Source of the DNA: Erythrobacter sp. SDW2
GTDB lineage: Bacteria > Pseudomonadota > Alphaproteobacteria > Sphingomonadales > Sphingomonadaceae
Direction of reading: 5' to 3'
DNA length: 64,000 nt
NCBI RefSeq assembly: GCF_021431965.1
Contig: NZ_CP090370.1
Span: 434,001 to 498,000, forward strand
Part shown: in pieces, positions 1 to 8,245 of the stretch
Layout: each line of letters begins with the position of its first letter
Numbering within the stretch: the stretch's first letter is position 1
Translations under genes and position numbers: made by a program
The notes under the pieces: model-generated
The model's input: the letters and a program-made list of their open reading frames with translations, nothing else
Told to the model about the DNA's origin: nothing
Databases searched by the model: none

Positions 1-1006
1 GCCACAGCGGGCGGCCTTCGAGGACATTGTTGTACCAGAAATCGCGCACCACCGGGTCGAGCGCGCCGAATGGGGTCCGCACGCATTCGGGCGAGGCATA
101 GCCGAACACGGCAAGGCCCAGCGCTGCGCTGAGGCCGAGCCCGGCGGCGATCGCCGGCCACGGGGCGGGCGGGGCATAGGCAAGCGCGGTCGCGCCTGCA
201 GCCACCACCGCGAACAGGATCAGGTGCGGGACAGTGATGGCATCGCAATAGAGGGTTGCGTTGCCGAACCCCCGGGTCGCGGCGAACAGGCCGAACAACC
301 CCAGCGCCAGGACTTGCAGGAAACCGACCAGCCACATGCGCTGGCCCCGGTCGCGCAGCCAGCGCAGCGCCAGCACCGCGCCGAACACGGCCGCGACCGG
401 AAGCAGCTCGAGCGAGATCGACATGCCCGCTGCCATGGCCAGGCCCGCCAGTGCACCTCCGCGCCAGGCACGATGGCCCGAAATGGCGGCGAGCGCTGCA
501 GCAGCGGCGCAAATCTGCCAGCCGTGATGGTCGATCCGCAGCGGCTGGAACTGGTAGACCAGGATCGGCATGAAGCCGATAGCGAGGCAGGCGAGCATGA
601 TCGTCTCACGCTCGAACAAGCGCGACGCGACACGGCCGATGCACAGCATGGTCGCGAGCAGCGCCAACACTGGCACCAGCACGACGGCAAGCTGCTCGGC
701 CATGGCCTGGCCGAGCAGCGGGGTCATTCCGCCGATGAGGATGACCAGCGGCAGGTCGACCAGCCGCGACCAGTGCATCACCGGCGCGCTGGCCGGATCG
801 ATCCGGTGCTGCACCAGGTCGAACCAGCCCTGCCCCGCCAGCAGGTCACGGACCTGCACCAGTCGCAATATGTCGTCGGGATCGGGGAACCGGCCGCCGA
901 GGATACGGCCAAGGCCGGTGGCCAGCAGCAGCGCCGACACCATCAGCCACGCCAGCATGACCTGGCGCAGGGGATAGGGACGCTGGGGAAGGCCGGTTTC
1001 GCCCAC
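1..1006 (-). CDS. GT-C-like polytopic membrane protein (partial, C-terminus off the window)
   Basis: A hydrophobic membrane protein is read from a GTG at 1006 and is still open at the left edge, so 335 residues are visible. It starts five bases after the GtrA stop. After a first membrane segment (about residues 15-37) comes an acidic loop motif PDPDD (41-45), then HWSRLVDLP (78-86), followed by several more membrane segments. An acidic pair in the first periplasmic loop of a many-pass protein is the hallmark of GT-C glycosyltransferases such as STT3 and ArnT, which use polyprenyl-phosphate sugars. Neighbours (GtrA, sulfatase-fold transferase, FAD oxidoreductase) support a surface-glycan role. 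Family assignment is by resemblance only; substrate unknown. No ATG lies near the start, so the GTG is the best choice. Confidence 0.6.
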   Translation of the reverse strand, partial: MGETGLPQRPYPLRQVMLAWLMVSALLLATGLGRILGGRFPDPDDILRLVQVRDLLAGQGWFDLVQHRIDPASAPVMHWSRLVDLPLVILIGGMTPLLGQAMAEQLAVVLVPVLALLATMLCIGRVASRLFERETIMLACLAIGFMPILVYQFQPLRIDHHGWQICAAAAALAAISGHRAWRGGALAGLAMAAGMSISLELLPVAAVFGAVLALRWLRDRGQRMWLVGFLQVLALGLFGLFAATRGFGNATLYCDAITVPHLILFAVVAAGATALAYAPPAPWPAIAAGLGLSAALGLAVFGYASPECVRTPFGALDPVVRDFWYNNVLEGRPLW

Positions 1007-1010
1007 GCTG

Positions 1011-1436
1011 TCAGCCCTCGGTGCGGAACACGATGCGGCTGCGCAGGACCCAGGTCAGCAGGAAGCTGGCGCCGATGGCCACCAGTTTGGCCGCACGCGG
1101 ATCGATGCCCGAAAGCTCGCCCGCCCCGACAATGGCGGTGGTCAGTGCGAGACCCGCCAGGGCCGAACCTACGAACAGCGCCTTCTGCCTGGTGCGGTCG
1201 GTCGTCCCGCGATCGGCCACGCGGCCGGTGAATACGGTACGGCTCGACAGCAGCCAGTGCGACACGATACCCAGCGAGTAACCGATCGCCGAGGCCAGCG
1301 TGGCCGAGATCCCGGCAGCCATCAGGGCGAGGAAACTCCCTACATCGACCGCCAGCGCGCACACGCTGGCCAGCACATAGAGCACGAAGATCCGGTCGCG
1401 CAGGCGCTCGACGAGCGAAGTCAGCTTACCGGCCAT
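1011..1436 (-). CDS. GtrA family membrane protein
   Basis: A 141-residue protein with four hydrophobic segments, the size and layout of the GtrA/DPMS_TM family. Members help flip or present polyprenyl-phosphate-linked sugars across the inner membrane for O-antigen or wall-glycan modification. The start at 1436 (MAGKL...) gives an 11-base overlap with the upstream sulfatase-fold gene; an in-frame ATG at 1457 would add seven residues and lengthen the overlap. The next gene downstream begins five bases after its stop, so the two are surely co-transcribed and probably work together: GtrA supplies the lipid-linked sugar and the GT-C protein transfers it. That pairing is inferred from adjacency. 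Confidence 0.8.
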   Translation of the reverse strand: MAGKLTSLVERLRDRIFVLYVLASVCALAVDVGSFLALMAAGISATLASAIGYSLGIVSHWLLSSRTVFTGRVADRGTTDRTRQKALFVGSALAGLALTTAIVGAGELSGIDPRAAKLVAIGASFLLTWVLRSRIVFRTEG

Positions 1437-2835
1437 TGCTCGCCGCCCGGGGTGCATCGCCCCGCCATTTGAGGTAGAGGTAGGGCACCCGGTCCGGCGC
1501 GAACTGGACGCGGTGGCGGCGGTCGAAATACGGCGGCATATGGTCGCCCACGATCAGGAAGTCGGTCGGCGGGAAATCATCGGCCTGCAACTCCTTGACG
1601 AGGGCTTTCTCCCAAGCGTCCCAAAGGGCGAACTGGCGGCAGATCATCGGGAACTCCCTGGCCAGCTCCGGTGAAATGCGTTCGCAATTTTCGACCTCGA
1701 GATTGGCGCCTGTAGGCACCGGCAGGTGCGAATTGACGGTAAGCCAGTAGACCAGCTGCGGCTTGCCGCCCTGCTTCAGCTGCCTGGCGAGCTGCGCCGG
1801 GATATCGCGATCGCACGCCCCGGGAAACACCCCGCCGCATTCCTCGGCGCCATCCGCCATCAGGCGGTCGCGAAAGCGGCTTTCGTCGAAGCCGATGCCG
1901 GGATACCAGGTGTCGCGTTCGAAGAAGGACCCGTTGAAGCTGTGGAATGCATGGGTCGAATAACCGGCCCGCTTCATTCGGGCGGGGAGACAGTTCCTGT
2001 CGCCCCCGGCTTCGACGATTTCCTGGTAATCGCCCCATCGACCGCACATTTCGCGGACTTCGCCGGCGGTGGTGGAGTTGTAATAGAGCGTGGTTCCCCG
2101 GGTGGCGGAAAACCGTTCGCGGATTGCGGGATCGTCAAACGCCTTGAACAGCAATTGCTCCATCTCGGCGTTGCCGGCCGGAACCCCGAGCGATTCGACC
2201 ATGATGATGGCAAGATTGCGCTTGCCGGCAATGGCAGTCTGTTCGGCACCGGTGAAGCTCATGGCCGATTCGAACGGAGCGCCTGCCACCGCCACCCGCT
2301 TGTAGTGGCCGCGCATACCCTCGCCCATCCACTTGTCGACATTGGCCAGTGCGAGGACACAGATCGCCGCCAGCACCAAAAGGCGCCAGTTGCCGAAAGC
2401 GCTGTCGCGGCGAACGGCAAACCAGGCACCGATGCACATCGCCACCCCGAGCAGCGCTACGAGCTGGTACTCGATCGACCCGGTCGGCTGCAGCTCCGCC
2501 ATGAACTTGATGGAATGGAACAGCGAGAGGATGTTGAGATTGAAGGTGCCGGCGATGAAATGCAGGGTCGAGAACATCAAGGACCCAAGGAACGCCAGGA
2601 ACTGCACGACCGTCGGCAGCTTGCGGACCAGCAAGCCGACCAGACCGGCCACCATGATCGGGTGCGCGCGCGGAGGCGCCCCGACGAACCACAATGCGAC
2701 AAAGGCAATGTTGGCGATGCCGAGCCAGACCAGCGCCCAATTGGCGAACTGGCGCCATTCGGCAGGTGAAATATCCAGCTGCTTCGGCTTCTTGGCAGTC
2801 TGGAACTCGTCGTTGAAAGTAAGAACCCCCATCAC
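1426..2835 (-). CDS. Membrane-anchored sulfatase-fold (alkaline phosphatase superfamily) transferase
   Basis: 469 residues: an N-terminal membrane domain of about five helices (residues 30-165), then a periplasmic catalytic domain. Motifs of the phosphoethanolamine/phosphoglycerol transferase and LTA-synthase type are visible: VESLG at 213-217 (metal site), a Thr-containing NSTTAGE segment near 252-258 (candidate nucleophile), a TVNSHLP-type segment near 365-371 and VGDHMPP at 428-434 (metal ligands Asp and His). Such enzymes transfer a phospho-headgroup from a phospholipid to a sugar or glycan. Its start overlaps the upstream FAD oxidoreductase stop by four bases (ATGA), so it is translationally coupled. 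Exact donor and acceptor are unknown. Confidence 0.75.
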   Translation of the reverse strand: MMGVLTFNDEFQTAKKPKQLDISPAEWRQFANWALVWLGIANIAFVALWFVGAPPRAHPIMVAGLVGLLVRKLPTVVQFLAFLGSLMFSTLHFIAGTFNLNILSLFHSIKFMAELQPTGSIEYQLVALLGVAMCIGAWFAVRRDSAFGNWRLLVLAAICVLALANVDKWMGEGMRGHYKRVAVAGAPFESAMSFTGAEQTAIAGKRNLAIIMVESLGVPAGNAEMEQLLFKAFDDPAIRERFSATRGTTLYYNSTTAGEVREMCGRWGDYQEIVEAGGDRNCLPARMKRAGYSTHAFHSFNGSFFERDTWYPGIGFDESRFRDRLMADGAEECGGVFPGACDRDIPAQLARQLKQGGKPQLVYWLTVNSHLPVPTGANLEVENCERISPELAREFPMICRQFALWDAWEKALVKELQADDFPPTDFLIVGDHMPPYFDRRHRVQFAPDRVPYLYLKWRGDAPRAASNGR

Positions 2836-4430
2836 GCAACCCTCCGGTGATCGTCCTCATCTGTGGCAATGCGCTCCGGGACCGCGCGCATCGAATTGAG
2901 GGCGGCGGCCTGGTCTTCGCTGACACTGCTGGCCGCTTCGCGAGCGGGCAGCGCCTTTTCGGCGCCTTCGTCACCGGCCTCGTGATATTCGGCGTCTTCG
3001 TTGACGCACCAGATGTCGTAGACCCGTTCCCCGGCGAGGATGTTCTCGACCGTCAGCATGGCGGTCATCATCGCATGGTCCTGGTTGTTGTAGCGGTGCA
3101 TGCCGTTGCGGCCGACCAGGTGGAGCGTCGGGTACTTGTACTCCAGCTCGCCGCGCATGGCGGCGACATTGGCGGCATAATCCTCGTCATAGACGGGATA
3201 GGCCTTTTCCTGCCGCACCACGGCCCCGCCCTTGACCTTCGCAGGATCGAGCAGGCCGAGCGTCTTCATCTCGGTGGTGGCAAGGGTGACGAGATCGGCA
3301 TCGGCCATGTCCCACAGCCCGTCGCCTTCGAAGCAGAAGTATTCGAGGCCGACACAGGCCATTGTCTCGTCGGGCACCATCTCCGGCGACCACGAGCGGA
3401 AGTTCTGCACCCGGCCGACCTGCACCTTGCTGTCGTGGATGTAGATCCAGTTGTCCGGGAACAGGTCCTCGCCTTCGACCATCAGCGCTACCGTGAGGAA
3501 GTCGCGATAGTTGAGCTTGGTGCCGTTCCAGCTGGTTTCGGGCAGCGGATGGAGCCGCGCACCCAGCTCGCGCATCGGGGCCGAACTGATGGCGTGACCC
3601 GCCTTGACGATGATCTTGTCGCCGGCCTTGCTGACCGCGCTCATGCGCCAGCCGCCTTCGCCATCGTTGGCGAGCTGTTCGAGGCCGTAGCCCATGATGA
3701 CCTGGCCCTTGCCGCTGGCGATAATCTTGTCGCGCGCGGCTTCCCACATCATGCCCGGGCCCTGGCGCGGATAGCGGAAGGTTTCGAGCAGGGTCTTGGT
3801 CGCCATGCCGTCGTTGGGTGTCTTGTTGAGGCCGAGCGAGCGCTTGAGGCCGTCGGTCACCGCGCTCCAGAGCGAGAGGCCCTTGATCCGCTGGGCGGCC
3901 CAGTCGGCGCTCATTTCGTTGCAGGGCATGCCCCACACCTTCTCGGTGTAGGTCTTGAAGAAGATCGAATAGAGCTTGTGGCCGAACTGGTTGGTGGTCC
4001 AGTCCTCGAAGCTCTTGACGTTCTGGATCGGGAAGGCCTTGCGCCACAGATAGCTCGCCATGCAGGCGGTGGAGCGCAGGATGCCGAGGTTGGACAGCGC
4101 TTCGAAGGCGCGCAGCGGATAGCTGTAGAACTTGCCTTCGTAATAGATGCGGCTCATCCGCGGGCGCTGGATGAAATCGTCGGGCAGGATCTCGTTCCAC
4201 AGGTCGACCACCTGCTGCGACTTCGAGAAAAACCGGTGGCCGCCGATATCGAAGCGATAGCCTTCGTGCTCGACCGTCCGGCTGATGCCGCCGACATAGG
4301 TCTCGTCTTTCTCGATGATGGCCACGGTCTTGCCTGCCTTGGTCAGCAGGTAACCGGCGGTCAGGCCCGCAGGCCCGGCGCCGATAATGGCAACATCGAC
4401 GTCAAGCTCGCGCGAAGGTGCGGTATTCAT
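2832..4430 (-). CDS. FAD/NAD(P)-binding oxidoreductase, UDP-galactopyranose mutase/protoporphyrinogen oxidase-like
   Basis: 532 residues. A Rossmann FAD site is obvious: GAGPAG at 17-22, the acidic ribose ligand at Glu40, and GGISRT then GGHRFF a little downstream, the arrangement of the amine-oxidase/UDP-galactopyranose mutase superfamily. Close relatives lie in polysaccharide loci of alphaproteobacteria, where they are thought to remodel nucleotide- or lipid-linked sugars. It is the first gene of the minus-strand run and overlaps the following sulfatase-fold gene by four bases. The C-terminal 60 residues or so are polar and Ala/Glu-rich and look unstructured. It could instead act on a carotenoid or quinone-like substrate; the glycan context favours a sugar. 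Confidence 0.7.
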   Translation of the reverse strand: MNTAPSRELDVDVAIIGAGPAGLTAGYLLTKAGKTVAIIEKDETYVGGISRTVEHEGYRFDIGGHRFFSKSQQVVDLWNEILPDDFIQRPRMSRIYYEGKFYSYPLRAFEALSNLGILRSTACMASYLWRKAFPIQNVKSFEDWTTNQFGHKLYSIFFKTYTEKVWGMPCNEMSADWAAQRIKGLSLWSAVTDGLKRSLGLNKTPNDGMATKTLLETFRYPRQGPGMMWEAARDKIIASGKGQVIMGYGLEQLANDGEGGWRMSAVSKAGDKIIVKAGHAISSAPMRELGARLHPLPETSWNGTKLNYRDFLTVALMVEGEDLFPDNWIYIHDSKVQVGRVQNFRSWSPEMVPDETMACVGLEYFCFEGDGLWDMADADLVTLATTEMKTLGLLDPAKVKGGAVVRQEKAYPVYDEDYAANVAAMRGELEYKYPTLHLVGRNGMHRYNNQDHAMMTAMLTVENILAGERVYDIWCVNEDAEYHEAGDEGAEKALPAREAASSVSEDQAAALNSMRAVPERIATDEDDHRRVA

Positions 4431-4551
4431 TCATGCCCCCCAAAAGAAAACGGGTACCGAAATCGGCCGTTGAACCGTTGACCGGGAAGTGAAGGAAAAT
4501 GGTTAGGGAGGTCTTAACAAACCGGCAGATTATGGCCGGAGCGGATGGAAA

Positions 4552-5205
4552 TCAGACGATTCCCTGAAGCCGCCCCAAGGCCAGTGCGAAGCCGCGGAAG
4601 GAAAACCGGTCTTCGAACACCAGCCCGTGGCTCAACTCCCGTCGCCAGCGGATCTTGGCGTGGATCGCCGGCAGCCCGGCAATGGTCAGTCGTACCAGCT
4701 GGTCGCGCGCCCACTCCCGGTCGGCGTCCAGCCGCGCGCCCTGTTGCGATAGGTTCCCGAGCACGGCCTGCCCCCGATCCGCCCCGCTGGCCATGACCAG
4801 GGGCAATTCGAGCGCCACCCGGAGCGGCCGGCGCGGATAGAGCGCATCGTCCTGCAGGATTTCCTCCAGCGCGACACGGTCGCGGAACCGGAAGCCGGCT
4901 TCACCCTCCCCTTCCCACACTTTCTCGACCAGGTAGGGGCAGCCCTCGCGCAGCTCGATCGCCAGCCGGTCGCCGGGCGGCAAGGGGTGGAAGATGCGGA
5001 TGGAAATGCCCGTCTCCGACAAGTCGCGAAGGATGCACACGAACTCGCCATGCCGGGTACGCAATTTGGCCTGCCGCAGCAGCAGCGTATAGCGCGGCGC
5101 CAGGCGTTGCTCGATCCGCAAGGCTGCCGGATCGACAGGACCTCCGGCCTGACACTGGATTCCGGTCGCAAGGCCGGGCCATGTATGGGGCTTGTTGGCA
5201 CTCAT
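4552..5205 (-). CDS. Protein with two tandem PilZ domains
   Basis: 217 residues containing two PilZ-like units. The first has an RxxxR signature at 34-38 and DLSETG at 61-66; the second has RRPLR at 125-129 and NLSQQG at 151-156. RxxxR plus (D/N)xSxxG is the cyclic-di-GMP binding signature, so both units look able to bind the ligand. No membrane segment or enzymatic domain is present, so it is likely a cytoplasmic c-di-GMP effector, for example on motility or polysaccharide production. It stands alone between the glycan cluster and tRNA-Leu; a link to the adjacent glycan genes is possible but unproven. Confidence 0.8.
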   Translation of the reverse strand: MSANKPHTWPGLATGIQCQAGGPVDPAALRIEQRLAPRYTLLLRQAKLRTRHGEFVCILRDLSETGISIRIFHPLPPGDRLAIELREGCPYLVEKVWEGEGEAGFRFRDRVALEEILQDDALYPRRPLRVALELPLVMASGADRGQAVLGNLSQQGARLDADREWARDQLVRLTIAGLPAIHAKIRWRRELSHGLVFEDRFSFRGFALALGRLQGIV

Positions 5206-5302
5206 CCCGCTCCATTGCCCGAGCAGCCCCTAGCATGAGGTCAGGCGAGGGTTAGGCAATACACCTTAGGGGGAACCTGCCTGCGCCCCCTTCCACGCTC
5301 GT

Positions 5303-5338
5303 GGTTGGGAGTTTTCCGGCCAATCCAGTCCCCCGGAC
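5303..5338. repeat. 36-nt direct repeat, copy 1
   Basis: A 36-base segment beginning GGTTGGGAGTTTTCC and ending CCCCCGGAC, identical to 5367-5402, with a period of 64 bases. This copy lacks the complementary right arm that follows copy 2, so it cannot form the long hairpin. It lies in the gap between the PilZ gene and tRNA-Leu. Confidence 0.85.
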
Positions 5339-5366
5339 GGCTGCATTTGCCGCCTCCCGCCCTTGC

Positions 5367-5402
5367 GGTTGGGAGTTTTCCGGCCAATCCAGTCCCCCGG
5401 AC
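5367..5402. repeat. 36-nt direct repeat, copy 2
   Basis: Second exact copy of the 36-base element. Its 3' part forms the left arm of the long hairpin at 5374-5423 that ends at tRNA-Leu. Confidence 0.85.
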
Positions 5403-5423
5403 TGGATTGAGTCACGGAAAACT
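5374..5423 (-). terminator. Long hairpin directly downstream of tRNA-Leu
   Basis: The arms AGTTTTCCG (5374-5382) and CAATCCAGTCC (5385-5395) pair with GGACTGGATTG (5399-5409) and CGGAAAACT (5415-5423), with a three-base loop and an asymmetric 2/5-base internal loop: 20 paired bases in all. The right arm ends on the last base of the tRNA CCA. As the 3' trailer of the tRNA transcript it could be a terminator or processing signal, but no U-tract follows, so it may instead be a mobile palindromic element. Confidence 0.55.
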
Positions 5424-5507
5424 GGTGCGGGCGGTGGGACTCGAACCCACACGATCAGGGATCAGGGGATTTTAAGTCCCCGGCGTCTACCATTCCGCCA
5501 CGCCCGC
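5423..5507 (-). tRNA. tRNA-Leu (anticodon UAA)
   Basis: An 85-base gene with a perfect 7-bp acceptor stem (GCGGGCG with CGCCCGC), discriminator A and an encoded CCA. The anticodon stem GGGGA/TCCCC holds the loop CTTAAAA, giving UAA. A long variable arm and the T-arm with GGTTCGAGTCC mark it as a class II leucine tRNA. It is transcribed on the minus strand, downstream of ihfB. Confidence 0.95.
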
Positions 5508-5570
5508 AACGGCGAGCGCTCTAGCGGCAAAGCCGGGGCTTGGGAACGCGTTGAAAAGCGCCGTGCCCGC

Positions 5571-5849
5571 TCAGCCATTGAGCAGGGCGCGCATTTCCTT
5601 GCCGGGTTTGAAATAGGGCACGCTCTTGGCCGGGACGTCGACGGCCTCACCGGTGCGGGGGTTGCGGCCCTGGCGTGCCTCGCGCTCGCGGGTGGAGAAA
5701 GCCCCGAAGCCGCGCAATTCGACCCGGCCCCCTTCGGCCAGCCGTTCGGTAATGGCATCGAAAAAGATATCGACGACCTGCTCGATTTCCTCGGCTCGCA
5801 GGTCCGGATTGTCGCGCGCCAAAGCCTGCAGCAGTTCGGAACGGATCAT
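5571..5849 (-). CDS. ihfB: Integration host factor subunit beta
   Basis: 92 residues starting at MIRSELL, the normal length for IhfB. It carries the DNABII signature: an alpha-helical N-terminus, the ELRGFGAF segment, and the beta-arm with GRNPRTGE followed by the VPYFKPGKE motif. With IhfA it forms the heterodimer that binds the minor groove and bends DNA sharply, aiding recombination and transcription. An in-frame upstream ATG at 5912 would add 21 residues unlike any IHF, so the ATG at 5849 is chosen. tRNA-Leu lies 63 bases downstream on the same strand. Confidence 0.93.
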   Translation of the reverse strand: MIRSELLQALARDNPDLRAEEIEQVVDIFFDAITERLAEGGRVELRGFGAFSTREREARQGRNPRTGEAVDVPAKSVPYFKPGKEMRALLNG

Positions 5850-6015
5850 GTTTTTCTCCCGGTCACATGTCGTAACATCGGCGACCAGCAATGTTATGGG
5901 CCCCACCCCCAAGCGGACCCGGCCGGCATGAAGCCAACCGAAACCGGCGAAACAATGTCAGAACTCGGCCAAAAGCGCAAACCGGCGCCGCAAGATTCCG
6001 AAAAACCCTTTGTCC

Positions 6016-6372
6016 TCAAACGCTTTCGGTCGCGCCCTCGGTCAATAGTTGCTCCAGCGCGATACCCAGCCGGTCGATCCGGTCGCGAATCTCCGGCCAT
6101 TCTTCGGCCAGGAAGCTGTCCCGCTCGGCCCGGCGCAGCTTCTCTGCGGCGCCTGCCACCACATACATGCCGACACCGCGCTGGACCTCGACCAGCCCGT
6201 CGGTCTGGAACTGCTGGTAGGCCTTGGCCACGGTCAGCGGATTGGCTCCCTGTTCCGCCGCGAAGGCCCGGACCGAAGGCAGCATCTGCCCTTCGGCGTA
6301 ACGGCCATCGATGATCGCGGCGGCAATGATATCGCGCAGGCGCAGGTAAACGGGACGGGATGCTGTGCTCAT
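6016..6372 (-). CDS. GntR family transcriptional regulator (YtrA-like)
   Basis: A short GntR protein, about 118 residues from the ATG at 6372 (MSTASRP...); an ATG at 6390 would add six. The winged helix-turn-helix covers about residues 10-75 (PSVRAFAAE..GANPLTVAKAYQ..). Only some 40 helical residues follow, with no ligand domain. That layout is the YtrA subfamily, dimeric repressors usually controlling transporters. It is divergent from the POT transporter at 6566, which may be its target. Just upstream is a TGTATTAT element resembling half of the palindrome at 12848-12881. Confidence 0.85.
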   Translation of the reverse strand: MSTASRPVYLRLRDIIAAAIIDGRYAEGQMLPSVRAFAAEQGANPLTVAKAYQQFQTDGLVEVQRGVGMYVVAGAAEKLRRAERDSFLAEEWPEIRDRIDRLGIALEQLLTEGATESV

Positions 6373-6565
6373 AAGGTGCATCAGTGCCATAATACAGCGT
6401 GTCAGGTCAAGGGTGCGGTGTTTCTGCGAGCGGCGGGTTGTGGCTCGATAAAGGTGGTTTCGGCTGAAACAAGTTCTTCACATAGCGAATTGAGGCGTTA
6501 GGGTGCGCGGCTTGGAAGGGCCGGGGGACAAGCGGCCTGCTAGGATTTCGGAGGGCCGCAGGCCG

Positions 6566-8209
6566 ATGAGCGAATTTATCTTCACGTTCGATTCCGCATT
6601 TGAGATGTGGGCATTCTGGATCGCGACTGCGGCGCTGGCGGCATTCCTGCTGGGCGGCGTGTTCTTGATCACCCGCCCCCAGGAGGAGGTCATCGGACAC
6701 CCCAAGGGGCTGTTCCTGCTTTTCATGGCCGAGATGTGGGAGCGCTTTTCCTACTACGGCATGCGCGCACTGCTGATTTTCTACCTCATCCAGCACTGGA
6801 TGTTCGCCGAGGATAAGGCCTACGTCATCTACGGTGCCTACACCGCCCTGGTCTATATCGCACCCGTCGTCGGCGGCTATCTTGCCGACCAGTATATCGG
6901 CCAGCGCAAGGCCGTGCTGTTCGGCGCCGTGTTGCTGACCTTCGGCCATTTCCTCATGGCCTTCGAGGGTGATGGCGGCCAGGCCGATCCGATGATCAAC
7001 GTCTTCTGGCTTGCGCTGGCGCTGATCATCGTCGGCTCGGGCTTCCTCAAGGCCAATATCTCGGTGATCGTCGGACAGCTCTATGACCGCACCGATATTC
7101 GCCGCGACCCGGCGTATACCATTTTCTACATGGGCATTAACGTCGGTGCCGCCACGGCGTCGATCATCTGCGGCTTCCTGGGCCAGACATACGGCTGGCA
7201 GTACGGCTTCGGCCTGGCCGGCATCGGCATGTTGATCGGGCTTATCTTCTTTATCGTCGGCAAGCCGCTGCTCAAGGGCAAGGGGGAGCCGAAGGATCCT
7301 GCGAAGATCGCCGGCGGCAAGGAGTTCGCCATTTACGGTGCGGGTCTCGCCATGGTCGCCCTGTGCTGGGCTGCGATCCAGTACCAGGACATGGTCGGCT
7401 ATGTGCTGGGTGCATTCGGCGGCGCCCTTGTGCTCTACGTGCTTTACACTGCCGTCGCGAAGCTTCCTTCGGATGAGCGTGACCGCATTTTCGCGGCCAT
7501 GTTCCTCATCCTGGTTTCGATCGTCTTCTGGGCGCTGTTCGAACAGGCCGGATCGTCGCTCAATGTCTTTACCGACCGCCATGTCGATACGGCAGGTGTC
7601 AATGCCTCGATGTTCCAGTCGATCAACGCGATCTACATCGTGCTGCTCGCCCCGCTGTTCGCCATGCTGTGGCAAGGCATGGCAGCCAAGGGGGCCGAAC
7701 CTTCGACACCGATGAAGTTCGGCCTTGCCGTCATCCAGGTCGGCCTCGGCTTCCTGGTCCTCGTCTGGGGCGCGGAGAGCGTCGGCATCGACGTTCCGAC
7801 GCCCGTCATCTTCATCTTCCTGATCTACCTGCTGCACACCACGGGCGAGCTGTGCCTCAGCCCCGTCGGGCTGAGCGCCATGAACCGGCTGAGCCCGGGC
7901 CACATGGCTTCGCTTATCATGGGCACCTGGTTCTTCGCATCGGCGACCGGGAACTTCGCTGCCGGCCTGATTGCAGCAGCGACCGGCGGTGAAGGGGTCG
8001 GCGAGGAAGCGGGCAAGCAAGTCGTGCTCGATGTCTACACCACGGTGGGCTGGTATGCTGTCGGCATCGGTGTCGTGGTCATGGTGGTCAGCCCGCTGAT
8101 CAAGAAACTGATGCACCTCGACACGCTCAAGGATGACGCGCTTGAGGGCGCGGCTGCCGCGGGCGTGGAGGCCATGGAAGCCGGCACGCACCCGACTACC
8201 AAAGCCTGA
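6566..8209 (+). CDS. POT/PTR family proton-dependent oligopeptide transporter
   Basis: 547 residues with 12 or more membrane helices. The diagnostic POT motif EMWERFSYYGMRALL stands in the first helices of the transport domain, the ExxERFxYYG signature for proton coupling. The ATG at 6566 is preceded by GGAGG at about 11 bases; an in-frame ATG at 6503 would add 21 arginine-rich residues and is rejected. The family imports di- and tripeptides using the proton gradient. It is followed after 36 bases by two coupled amidohydrolases that may break down the imported peptides, so peptide utilisation is the likely theme. A divergent GntR regulator is a candidate controller. Confidence 0.92.
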   Translation: MSEFIFTFDSAFEMWAFWIATAALAAFLLGGVFLITRPQEEVIGHPKGLFLLFMAEMWERFSYYGMRALLIFYLIQHWMFAEDKAYVIYGAYTALVYIAPVVGGYLADQYIGQRKAVLFGAVLLTFGHFLMAFEGDGGQADPMINVFWLALALIIVGSGFLKANISVIVGQLYDRTDIRRDPAYTIFYMGINVGAATASIICGFLGQTYGWQYGFGLAGIGMLIGLIFFIVGKPLLKGKGEPKDPAKIAGGKEFAIYGAGLAMVALCWAAIQYQDMVGYVLGAFGGALVLYVLYTAVAKLPSDERDRIFAAMFLILVSIVFWALFEQAGSSLNVFTDRHVDTAGVNASMFQSINAIYIVLLAPLFAMLWQGMAAKGAEPSTPMKFGLAVIQVGLGFLVLVWGAESVGIDVPTPVIFIFLIYLLHTTGELCLSPVGLSAMNRLSPGHMASLIMGTWFFASATGNFAAGLIAAATGGEGVGEEAGKQVVLDVYTTVGWYAVGIGVVVMVVSPLIKKLMHLDTLKDDALEGAAAAGVEAMEAGTHPTTKA

Positions 8210-8245
8210 TATATTCGCGGGAAAGAATCAAAGGGGCCCAATGCC

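Noticed and set aside
5303-5507. Integration (att) site of a genomic island at tRNA-Leu
   Set aside because: The repeats do not copy the tRNA 3' end, and no integrase or foreign-looking genes are nearby.
6372-6410. TTGACC and TATTAT upstream of the GntR gene as a promoter
   Set aside because: The spacing is only 10 bases, too short for a normal promoter, and no second half of a palindrome is present. Kept only as a possible half-site.
6407-8191. Long open frame antisense to the peptide transporter (and similar ones antisense to the FAD oxidoreductase, dxs, purH, the heparinase-like and the RiPP synthetase genes)
   Set aside because: These are products of high GC at third codon positions of the sense gene. 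Their proteins are low-complexity, His/Asp/Arg-rich and match no family, while the sense frames are complete known proteins.
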